This document shows positions 57,501 through 64,000 of a stretch of 64,000 bases of DNA, one piece after another. A program made the translations under genes and the position numbers. The notes beneath the pieces were generated by a model. That model was not told where the DNA came from and ran no database searches. It saw nothing but the letters and a program-made list of their open reading frames with translations. Source of the DNA: Mercenaria mercenaria. Taxonomy: Eukaryota; Mollusca; Bivalvia; Venerida; Veneridae. Every line of letters begins with the position of its first letter. The first letter of the stretch is position 1. The stretch covers positions 63,927,001-63,991,000 of the forward strand of contig NC_069366.1 in the NCBI RefSeq assembly GCF_021730395.1, given 5' to 3'.

Positions 57501-60365
57501 TGTCGTAAAATTAGTTTATTTAAAAGTAATACTAAAGCTTCTTTCAGGGCCTCACTAGAACTAATATTATGGAAAAAAAAAGCACTGATTTCAAAGCGGC
57601 CCCTGAAAGACCAACATATCTGCAGGTCTAATTTCCAGAAACTTTCCAGTTCAAGTAAAGTAACTATATGTTACTATATAAGCATCATGCATCATACATA
57701 TATGAACACACGGTGAGTAAACTAGTCAACATATTTTGCTAATTTATAAATCGTCGAGGCATGTCCAAAGAGGGATCATAGACTAACTATTTTGAAACAG
57801 TGATTTTGAAACGTTGTTTCTTTTCCAGCACTTCAGAATGGCTTGGTGAAATTATATCAGCAGCATTATGTAAAAACATCTACTTCACCTTTGAAGTCCA
57901 GAGAGAATGACATAAGCATAAATGAGGTTTATGTTTCACCACAAATGGCAGTCAAAGAACAAACAACATCAAATGATGGAGAAGACAGAAAAGTACAAAT
58001 GCGCACGCCTGAAAGAAAATATATACATGGATATCATGAAATATTTCGAACAAAGGGACAAAAACATAAAGCTGTTTATATAGTGGGTGATGCTGGAACT
58101 GGGAAAAGTTCTTTCTGTAAAATGATGATTCAGAACTGGTGCACTGCTTTTACAGATAATTCAGTCAATATTGTTACTGGCAGTAAGCGTGACAATTCTA
58201 TGGAGTCTGGTACTGGAGCTACTTATGAAGTTATATATACACGTGACAAGGAATTATCGTCTGAATATTCATGTCCGTCCACGTCAGACACAAGTGACAG
58301 TGAATGGTCGACTGTATCTACGTCAGAATCTGAATCAGATGATGACTCTCAATACAGTGGTGATCAAACTTCAAATGCTGACGATGGAGATATCAATGAG
58401 ATTAGACATTTTGATTTTCTTTTCTTCGTACCCTTGCAGAATATGTCTGGACTAAGCGATATAACTGAAATGATCAAAGCGATTGTTACAGACGCCGGTC
58501 TGGCGTCAACTGACATGATAGACGGAATACTTGAGCAAGAATCGGAACGTTGTCTTATCGTTGCAGACGGACTGGATGAATGGACTATTCCAAAAGATAA
58601 ATATCGTTTATCACATGTCAGTTATGGTTTGCCAAAAAGAGACAGAGCAAAACATGCAACGGTCATTACACTTTCTAGACCGTCAGCTAAAGGAATACTC
58701 AACATGAAGTCTTCGGAATATGATAAAAAAGTGGAATTCTTAGGAATTAATATTAGATCAGTCAAATGTTTTATTGAAAAATACCTGTCAAAGTCTAACA
58801 ATAAAGGTATATCTTCAAGACCATTAATGAAGAAAATCAAATCGGCGAAACTTAAACATCTGGAGAAAACCCCCCTACTCTTGCAACAGTTGGTATGGTT
58901 GTATTGCAACGGAAATGAAATTGGAAAGTCTATCAGTGATACAAACAGTCATATCATTAATGTTATGCTTGGATGGACACAGAACAAAGAAGAGGAAGAA
59001 ACCACGGATGAAGACCAAATTGGCGATACAAATGAAGATAAAGATGAGGAGCTCCCCGGAATGTTACATAGATTTGACAGATGTGAGGCAAACAAAAGGT
59101 TTCTACTTCCGTTAGCTAGAGTTGCATTTGAAGCCATGACTTCAAAAACGGGGTCAAACACTTTCGGCCGAAATCATCTCCGAAAGAGAGCAGTGTCAAA
59201 TAATTGTATAACTACAGTCATTAAGTTAGGTCTTCTGGTAGAAGAGAATTGCTTTGATCCGACAAAAGAGAACACCAGGCTTGCATTCATCCACACTTCG
59301 TATCTTGAGTTTTTCGCTGCTCTACATGTGTCTGGCCAGTATAACAAAGATCAGCGTTCAGTAAAACGAAAGACTGTTTTGGAAGAACTATTTCGAAATT
59401 GTGAATCAACTGCTGACATACTACATTTATCAAACGTTTTTAAAATGATATGTGGATTATCTCCATACATAGTATCAGACCTGTCAAAGATGATATCAGA
59501 TATTGTATCTGGAGATGAAAATATGATAACATATAGAAACTTCCTTTCAATGAATTTGCGGGAGAGATCAAGCGAGGAGCTTGAACAGGTTCAGCGTCTT
59601 ATGTTCGACTGTCTGTTCGAGGGAGATTCAGATGATAAACCAATGATCAGTCTGTGTGATGTTATCATAGACCGCAACACAGAGAAGTCCTTTCTCCAGA
59701 GAATAATACCGGAGAATGTGTTATCCCTTCATGCTGATTGTTGGGTCTTTGATGTACCGGCTGAGATGGTATTGTTATCCTCATTTATACAAAAAGCACC
59801 TTTAAGATGTCTTTCATTGTGTGGTGTAGATTTGATCCAGTGCGAAGATCATGCCATTGATCTTTCTATGCATGACTGTTGCCAAGTGATAATGTTTACA
59901 CCAAGCACTAACAGTAACGCTGAAGATCTTGAAATATTACAGTTGAACTCATCCGATACATTGGATATCGATCTTCTGTTAAACAGCAGTATGACAGAAG
60001 TTCAATTTGAAACTCATTCGTCATATAACTTTACATACAACAAACAAGTAGATTCTGTGGTACATACCTTACGTCAGTTACGGAAACTCAGATTAGAGAA
60101 GGTAAAAATTTACACCAATGCCCTCACTGTTACACCCGAGATGAGAAACCTTGAATACATTGAACTATGGTCAGTCAGAATGAGTCTGGAAACATGGCGT
60201 ACATTCATTGATAGTCTCCTTACTCTTCAACAATCTGTAACTGTACGCCTTTTTTCTTTATTTGGTATAAAAGACGATGAAAAATTTGACTATGTAAGAC
60301 AGAATAAAATGTTTGAAGTGACAGAAGAAAATACATGGTATTTCAAATTTAGGACAAAGAAATAA
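45040..60365 (+). CDS. DZIP3-HEPN / coiled-coil / NACHT NLR-like receptor (five exons, complete)
   Basis: Exons 45040-45597, 53823-53981, 54503-54775, 55830-55920 and 57829-60365 join in matching phases (0, 0, 0, 1) to 1205 codons with no break. Order: DZIP3-type HEPN domain (about 1-250) with a Cys-rich segment (Cys 54, 57, 68, 78, 85, 87, 89, 96, 101) and the HEPN nuclease motif RNELFH (191-196); coiled coil (about 240-370); NACHT NTPase with P-loop GDAGTGKSS (447-455), Walker B LIVADGLDEW and sensor TVITLSRP; the TPLLLQQL and FIHTSYLEFFAAL segments typical of NLR helical and winged-helix regions; and a weakly repetitive, LRR-like C-terminus. NACHT proteins oligomerise on ligand sensing, and HEPN domains commonly bind or cut RNA (family knowledge). 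A cytoplasmic innate sensor whose effector is the HEPN domain is my inference. A 70-residue acidic insertion sits inside the NACHT fold. Intron 1 is 8.2 kb and filled with inverted repeats. Confidence 0.9.
46312..47822. mobile_element. Inverted-repeat DNA element of about 1.5 kb
   Basis: AGGTGTCGCTACGGGCGAAT AGGTCCTA at about 46340 is matched in inversion by TAGGACCTATTCGCATGTAG CGCCACCT at about 47760. Outside these, GAGTTATCTTCCC and its decayed counterpart GGGGAATTAACTG extend the termini. The interior is AT-rich without an open frame of note. It is probably a non-autonomous transposon, inserted in intron 1 and almost touching the foldback element. Target duplications were not resolved. 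Confidence 0.6.
49173..49675. repeat. GC-rich triplicate, units of about 170 bp
   Basis: GACCTTGACTTT(T)GG(A/G) followed by GG(A/C)CGGGTGGCCGTTGTAGA G occurs at 49200, 49368 and 49546. The outer two share CCCACCCGGCACGGGTGGCC GCCATTCGGG and AAAACTCTTGTT. This is the most GC-rich stretch of the window. Long open frames on both strands result from the base composition. Confidence 0.85.
50016..50998. repeat. Nested four-arm palindrome of a roughly 20-bp minisatellite
   Basis: Units of the type GATGGTACGATGGTGAAAAC GC run in one orientation at 50030-50125, flip to the complement at 50135-50295, run forward again at 50642-50845 and flip again at 50870-50990. The flips share ATGTCGATGTAATAT and its inverse. 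Outer ends AAACCGCGATG and CATCGCGGTTT pair, and inner ends (TTCCGG) pair across a 345-bp unrelated spacer. Each half is a hairpin and the whole is also one inverted repeat. Confidence 0.9.
51256..51298. repeat. Perfect hairpin, 19-bp stem, 5-base loop
   Basis: GAATTTTCTGCCCTTGAAA, loop GTCGG, then the exact reverse complement. It lies inside the foldback-like element. Confidence 0.95.
52543..52823. repeat. Inverted repeats in crossed (A-B-A'-B') order
   Basis: GTTAAAGACCTGCTCCGCTA C (A) and a TGTGTGTATGCAACCTATGA TTACAATAGG segment (B) on the left are matched in inversion by GTAGCACGGGAGCAGGGCTT TAAC (A') and CCTATTGTAATCATGGGTTG CATACACACA (B') on the right. The order is crossed rather than nested. 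No coding. Lies near the end of intron 1. Confidence 0.75.
53167..53475 (-). CDS. Unrecognised open frame in intron 1
   Basis: A 102-codon minus-strand frame starting ATG (MNRLRNLSYYQAVALKSL..., containing NDWREIIITWNARELQ, ending IRSGGFIA) has a mixed, protein-like composition unusual for this AT-rich DNA. I recognise no family. It could be a relic exon or element fragment antisense to the HEPN-NACHT gene. No splice sites or neighbours support it, so confidence is low. Confidence 0.2.
   Translation of the reverse strand: MNRLRNLSYYQAVALKSLSCQVSHYLKYGKKHPLEEENATNYNKISGQRVNDWREIIITWNARELQIASLDRLLIALSNYRHSSPWSAYDIEMNIRSGGFIA
53823..53981 (+). CDS. HEPN-NACHT gene exon 2: end of HEPN domain with R-x4-H motif
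   Basis: After TTTCTTCAG it reads TLQRRNELFHSPTMELEDL. RNELFH (Arg191, His196) fits the R-[N/D/H]-x3-H form of the HEPN R-x4-6-H motif. An acidic helical segment CIDDILAILEDEKELKARHD follows. It ends CAG|GTATG, phase 0. Confidence 0.88.
54503..54775 (+). CDS. HEPN-NACHT gene exon 3: coiled-coil linker
   Basis: After CTGTTGTCAG it reads LKQENFIITTYNEVDVCRDA LTSI, then Lys/Glu-rich heptad-like sequence (NEKEELKQTIQDAKDDIA, EETKKVLRAALGE, YERVGRLESDHLVTKQ). It ends CAG|GTAACT, phase 0. A coiled coil that could mediate self-association is inferred from the heptads. Confidence 0.88.
54802..55681. mobile_element. TA-flanked DNA transposon relic (pogo/Tigger-like MITE), 880 bp
   Basis: The left end CAGTACAATCGCGGTCCTAC GAA and right end TTCGTAGCACCGCGAATGCA CTG are inverted counterparts, each flanked by TA. 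The interior repeats TCGTA(A/G)..CGCATTTTCG motifs, with no transposase frame. TA duplications and CAGT...ACTG termini suit the Tc1/mariner-pogo group. It lies in intron 3 of the HEPN-NACHT gene. Confidence 0.75.
55830..55920 (+). CDS. HEPN-NACHT gene exon 4: short coiled-coil exon
   Basis: After GTATTTCAG it reads RLTTLEGRADKLETIRQNHQ KQLDYVEGKQ and ends G|GTAATT in phase 1. The heptad continues from exon 3 (LTTLEGRADKLETI). Confidence 0.86.
55921..57828. other. Intron 4, no repeat or exon recognised
   Basis: AT-rich, apparently unique sequence between exons 4 and 5. No SINE, tandem array or extra exon could be supported. Confidence 0.45.
57829..60365 (+). CDS. HEPN-NACHT gene exon 5: NACHT NTPase and C-terminal region
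   Basis: After TTTTCCAG the split codon gives ALQNGLVKLYQQHYV. The 844 remaining codons are uninterrupted. They contain P-loop AVYIVGDAGTGKSSFCKM, an acidic Ser/Asp-rich insertion (STSESESDDDSQ, 58179-58410), HFDFLFFVPLQ, Walker B CLIVADGLDEW with two acidic residues after the Asp-Gly, sensor TLSRP, TPLLLQQL, a second acidic loop (EEEETTDEDQ), ARVAFEAM, GLLVEEN and FIHTSYLEFFAAL. The rest has irregular leucine-rich segments (RCLSLCGVDL, LEILQLNSS, RQLRKLRLEKV) suggestive of degenerate LRRs. Stop TAA is at 60363-60365. A single large NACHT exon is common for expanded invertebrate NLRs. Confidence 0.92.
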
Positions 60366-61290
60366 TTGTAACAAGCTCAGCATTGTCACAACTGGAAATA
60401 TTGAGAACTGAAAGTGAAAGTATGACAGTATTTCTGATGGAGAAAGAATGGAAAGTGAATACATTACATTATTTTTGACTGAAAGTTAGAAGTGAAAATT
60501 TGGACAAGAGATAATATACATAAGATTTTTAAACTGCATTTCCTTTAAAATGCAACTGTTGTGAACAGATACATTTTATCATGATTCGACACTTGTACAC
60601 ATACTAAACGTTAATATAAATTATTATCAGTTTAATTAAGTATGTGCAGTTTAAATATCACTGTTTAATAAGACAGAAAAAAGCAATGTTTTTGTTGTGT
60701 CATATCTGTAAGAGGTTTTAAAAATTTTAAAAATGTTCATATTTATTTTCAAAATAGATTTCTGCACATGTCTGGTACCTTCTCAACATTGATAAGATGT
60801 GGAAGGTAAGATAGTGATGACAAGAGGACATAGAAATGACAGTATGAATTACTATTGCAACATCTTGTCTTTTCTATAAACTTTTAAACTTCACTGACAC
60901 AACGGTAGTAAATCTGTGGAAATAGAATTCTGTGGAAATATAATCAGCGCCGTATAGTAGCTTTATGACACATGGCGGATGAAATAGTCTTGTTTTTCGA
61001 AAGAGTGAAAGAGAGTTCTGTTCTCCTTTTTTATTTGAAAAATGAAAGTAGGCCTACATTTGAAGGAATAGTGTTTATTAAGGTGTGTCTTTTTAGTTTA
61101 AACTTCAACTTTCTCAAACAACATAGCATTTTCAATGACGACGTAACAATATTAGATATATGTTTGTGCCAAGATCCATCTTTGTGGAGTGACGCCAAAC
61201 TGTGTTTTGATGGCCATTATATTCTAACCGAGTATTTTCAAACAAAACAATAGAGTGTTGTCTATGCACGCGATAAAAAGAAATACAATC
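60366..61290. other. Downstream region of HEPN-NACHT gene
   Basis: AT-rich, presumed 3' untranslated and intergenic DNA. The open frame at 60972-61253 has no recognisable domain. No clear polyadenylation signal with a downstream GT element was identified. Confidence 0.4.
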
Positions 61291-61299
61291 TCTATTGCA

Positions 61300-62340
61300 T
61301 ACTGTATATCTCTGTATTATCTTTGATTTGACGTAGTGACCTAGTATTTGACCACAGATGACCAATATTCTAACTTGACCTAGATTTCATCAAGGCAATC
61401 ATCTGACTAAATTTTATGAATATCCATGTAAAATGCAGGTCCTATTTCGTACATCAGGTTTTTCTTTTATCTGACCAAGTGACCTAGTTTTTGACCATAG
61501 ATGATCCATATTCAAACTCCACCTAGATTTCATATAGACAAACATTCTGATTAAATTTCATGAGGATACGGTGTAAAATGCAGCCCATATAGCATACACA
61601 AGGTTTTTCTTTGATTTTGACATAGTGAGCTAGTTTTGACCCTGACTGACCCATATTCGAACCTGATCGAGATTTTATCAAGGCAATCATTCTGACCAAA
61701 ATCGTGAAGATCAACTGAAAAATAAAGCCTCTATTGCATACACAATGTTTTTCTTTGATTTGACCTAGTGACATAGTTATTTATCAGAGATGGCCAATTT
61801 TCAAACTTGGCCTAGATTTCATCAAGGCAATCATTCTGACAATATTTCATGAAGATCAGTTGAATAATTGTACAGCCTCTGTCGCATACACAAGGTTTTT
61901 CTTTGATTTGACCTAGTGACTTAGTTTTTGATCCCAGCTGACCCATATTCGAACATGACCTAGAGTTCATCAAGGCAATTATTATGACCAAATTTGATGA
62001 AGATCAATTGAAAAATACAGCCTCTATTGCAAACATAAAGTTTTTCTTTGATTTAACCTAGTGACCTAGTTTTTGACTCAAAGATGACCCATTTTAAAAA
62101 TGGCCTAGATTTCATTAAGGCAATCATTCTGACAAAATTTCATGAAGATCAGTTGAAAAATACAGCCTCTATTGCATACACATGCAAGCTTTTTCTTTGA
62201 TTTGACCTAGTGACTTAGTTTTTGACCCCAGGTGACCCATATTCGATCTCGGCCTAGATTTCATCAAGGCAATCATTATGACCAAATTTGATGAAAATCA
62301 ATTGAAAAATGCAGCCTCTGTCACATACACAAGCTAAATG
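61300..62340 (-). repeat. Tandem array, about seven units of roughly 145-150 bp (reverse of the 22.4-kb family)
   Basis: Units contain AGGTTTTTCTTTGATTTGAC CTAGTGAC, TAGTTTTTGACC, CATATTCGAAC(C/T)TGACC, GATTTCATCAAGGCAATCAT TCTGAC and CATGAAGATCA(G/A)TTGAAAAAT. On the reverse strand these read as the ATCAAAGAAAAACCTTGTGT and GGTCAAAAACTAGGTCAC phrases of the array at 22400, so the two arrays belong to related families in opposite orientation. Open frames over it are artefacts. Confidence 0.8.
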
Positions 62341-62646
62341 TTGACGGGCTACACACGACAGAACAATTTTTCCCAACTATTTTTAAAGAAAGACATCGCC
62401 ACAAGAAGGTTATAGTTGCCATTCTTCTGTGAAAAGACCATAATGTGGGGATATTCGTTACTCTTGTGACATTTCTAGTAAAATCAACTTAGTTAACTTT
62501 TTCCTGATGTTAATTGTGCAAGTTCCTTTTTATTATGACGTTCTTGAACTGAAATTCAGAAAAAAAAATCCAGGATGATAACCAGCGAGCAAAACTTCAT
62601 AGTTTAGATATATACTAGTGGAAAAAAGAAACTGTGCATGGGTATA

Positions 62647-63134
62647 ATTAAGAAATAATATATCTCATTTTGTGATTTGTCGCTGAATAAATCATTGTTT
62701 GGAGCACAGGAGCTCGAGGTCGGGAACGCATATTTTTCTGCCTTATCCGGCCTTTATATATTGACAAAGCTTACGGCCTTTACGAATATATCCAAATTTT
62801 CCATAATCTCAACTTTTAAAAATTACTCACAAACTCGGGTATACTTGTTTTTTCAGTCTACCGGCACCTTGACTGTAATTTATGAAAGTTACGATTTGGG
62901 CAAAATAAGACCATATTCTTTGAGTTTGGTTCTACGGTCACGGTATAAAGGCAAAACCGCGCAGGAAAAATATGATCATGACTCCGAGCTCCTGTGGTTT
63001 GGAGTTCAGATGCTAAGGAGTTATATCATGAGGGCGCAGCCCGAGTGATATAATAATACACATCTGAACGACAAACAATGATTTTATTCAAGAGCAAAAC
63101 ACTAAATGAGATATATTATTTCAATTCTAACACG
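62647..63134. mobile_element. Hairpin element interrupted by a nested MITE
   Basis: ATTAAGAAATAATATATCTC on the left and GAGATATATTATTTCAATTC TAACACG on the right bound a hairpin of the 18978 type (CGCTGAATAAATCATTGTTTG with ACAAACAATGATTTTATTCA, core CATGAGGGCGCAGCCCGAGT). The left stem is split by an insertion at 62705-62996. The tail beyond 63134 (ATCAAGGATTTTAAAGTACA, TTTGCCCGTTTTCAATTGG) matches the second block of the 18978 element. Confidence 0.78.
62705..62996. mobile_element. hAT-like MITE, 292 bp, 8-bp target duplication
   Basis: The ends are inverted: CACAGGAGCTCGAGGTC on the left and, read inward from the right, CACAGGAGCTCGGAGTC. Similarity continues to CATATTTTTC(T/C)TGC, giving termini of about 36 bp. 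GTTTGGAG is present on both sides (62697-62704 and 62997-63004). Eight-base duplications suit the hAT superfamily. Removing the insert restores the host hairpin element. Confidence 0.85.
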
Positions 63135-64000
63135 TTATCAAGGATTTTAAAGTACATCCTAGACGACATTTATTAAATATTTGCCCGTTTTCAATTGGTT
63201 TCTTTTCCAGCGCGCAGCTATCACGGGTATGAAACGTTGCCTGCGGCACAAAATGTGCCGCACTAAAATGAAGGCATCGCGCTTCCGACGGCGCAGGCAT
63301 TGCGCAGGATGTTTACAAAAGTAACGAGCACGGTGAGTAAAATTGAATGTTTTTGGTTATTGTCTTGTTACAGTAAACACTTTTTAGAAATCGAGGAATG
63401 CAGCGGGATTTAGTTATGTCTTGCCGACAAATCCATGCCCAGTTTGTGAAGAAATATGTAATATTGTTATTTTGCGCGTGTTTTTCATCAGATACAGTAA
63501 CATGAAAATTACCAAAGCAGTGAATATTCCGAGTCATTTCACATCCTGCAGAAAAAGGAATGATGCATTTCTGTAGTATATCATAAAAAGACATGATATC
63601 TGATCGATTGAGATAAAATACATGTCAAGGAAATGGCATATCCCCTCGTTCTGCCGACTTTTCAGTCCAGTGCCGCAGGCATCTCGATGGTGCCGCAGGC
63701 ATCGCGAGGGGCGCAGTCATCTTGAATACTATTGTAGTCAGTAGTACGTGTAATTTCGACCACCTAACATGTATTAAAATCAATAACAATGTTGTTCCTC
63801 CAGTTATTGTGTAAGACAAATTTTTCTGAACCCGAACTTTGTAATATTAATAGCTTTTTTAAGAAGTTTGCAATATTTTTCCTCGCTGTTTTGGGGGATG
63901 GGGCCAGATCCCTTCCAGTTGAGAAAATCACGTCATTTTATATCGAACTGGGATTATTTCTCCTAAAATAACAATATTCAGTTACCAAATATTTCCATTT
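63135..64000. other. Palindrome tail then CGCAGGCAT-rich repeats; no gene
   Basis: After the hairpin element's tail, short phrases TGCCTGCGGCACA, GGCGCAGGCATTGCG (63235-63300) and GTGCCGCAGGCATC(T/G)CGA (63670-63710) recur in both orientations, probably pieces of another inverted-repeat element. No coding exon recognised. Confidence 0.45.

Noticed and set aside
60972-61253. 93-codon open frame downstream of the HEPN-NACHT gene as a small gene
   Set aside because: Low-complexity Phe/Leu-rich AT-derived peptide with no motif; it overlaps the start of a tandem array on the other strand.
62677-63048. 123-codon plus-strand open frame
   Set aside because: It runs through a hairpin element and the MITE nested in it, so it crosses an insertion boundary and cannot be an old gene.

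Overview
The window looks like nuclear DNA of a marine bivalve mollusc, probably a clam-like heterodont. It is AT-rich and intron-rich. Most of it is made of bivalve-type repeats: GGTCA-rich tandem families, tRNA-derived SINEs and palindromic elements with hairpin cores. The identification rests on repeat style and on two gene families expanded in bivalves (HSPA12-type HSP70s and DZIP3-HEPN/NACHT receptors). No database search was possible.

Three host loci can be read. (1) Positions 7039-11170, minus strand: a five-exon HSPA12-like HSP70 gene with all splice sites intact but at least four coding lesions in its last exon, so an unprocessed pseudogene or a badly called locus. (2) Positions 24793-34940, plus strand: seven consecutive exons of a C2H2 zinc-finger protein resembling ZNF335. 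Its six fingers are mostly split by introns. It runs on into a stretch (about 35.2-40 kb) that reads like poorly polished assembly, and its 3' end was not found. (3) Positions 45040-60365, plus strand: a complete five-exon gene of 1205 codons encoding a DZIP3-type HEPN domain with a Cys-rich segment, a coiled coil, a NACHT NTPase and a degenerate C-terminal repeat region, an NLR-like architecture. The HEPN R-x4-H ribonuclease motif is intact.

Layout: 1-7 kb is gene-free with a hairpin element and a tandem family; 7-11.2 kb is the HSPA12 relic with a TTAA-flanked MITE in an intron; 11.2-24.5 kb is repeats, SINEs, a LINE relic, large palindromes and one possible orphan first exon; 24.8-35 kb is the zinc-finger gene, with SINEs and a 64-bp array that re-copies one exon end and its 5' splice site; 35.2-41 kb is low-quality sequence and a jockey/CR1-like LINE; 41-45 kb is repeats and a young SINE; 45-60.4 kb is the NLR-like gene, whose 8.2-kb first intron holds a 3.9-kb foldback-like element with a nested four-arm palindrome; 60.4-64 kb is a reversed tandem family and a hairpin element split by a small hAT-like MITE.

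The three genes share no evident pathway or operon-like arrangement. The most notable items are the HEPN-NACHT gene and its self-complementary intron, and the splice-site-duplicating array in the zinc-finger gene.
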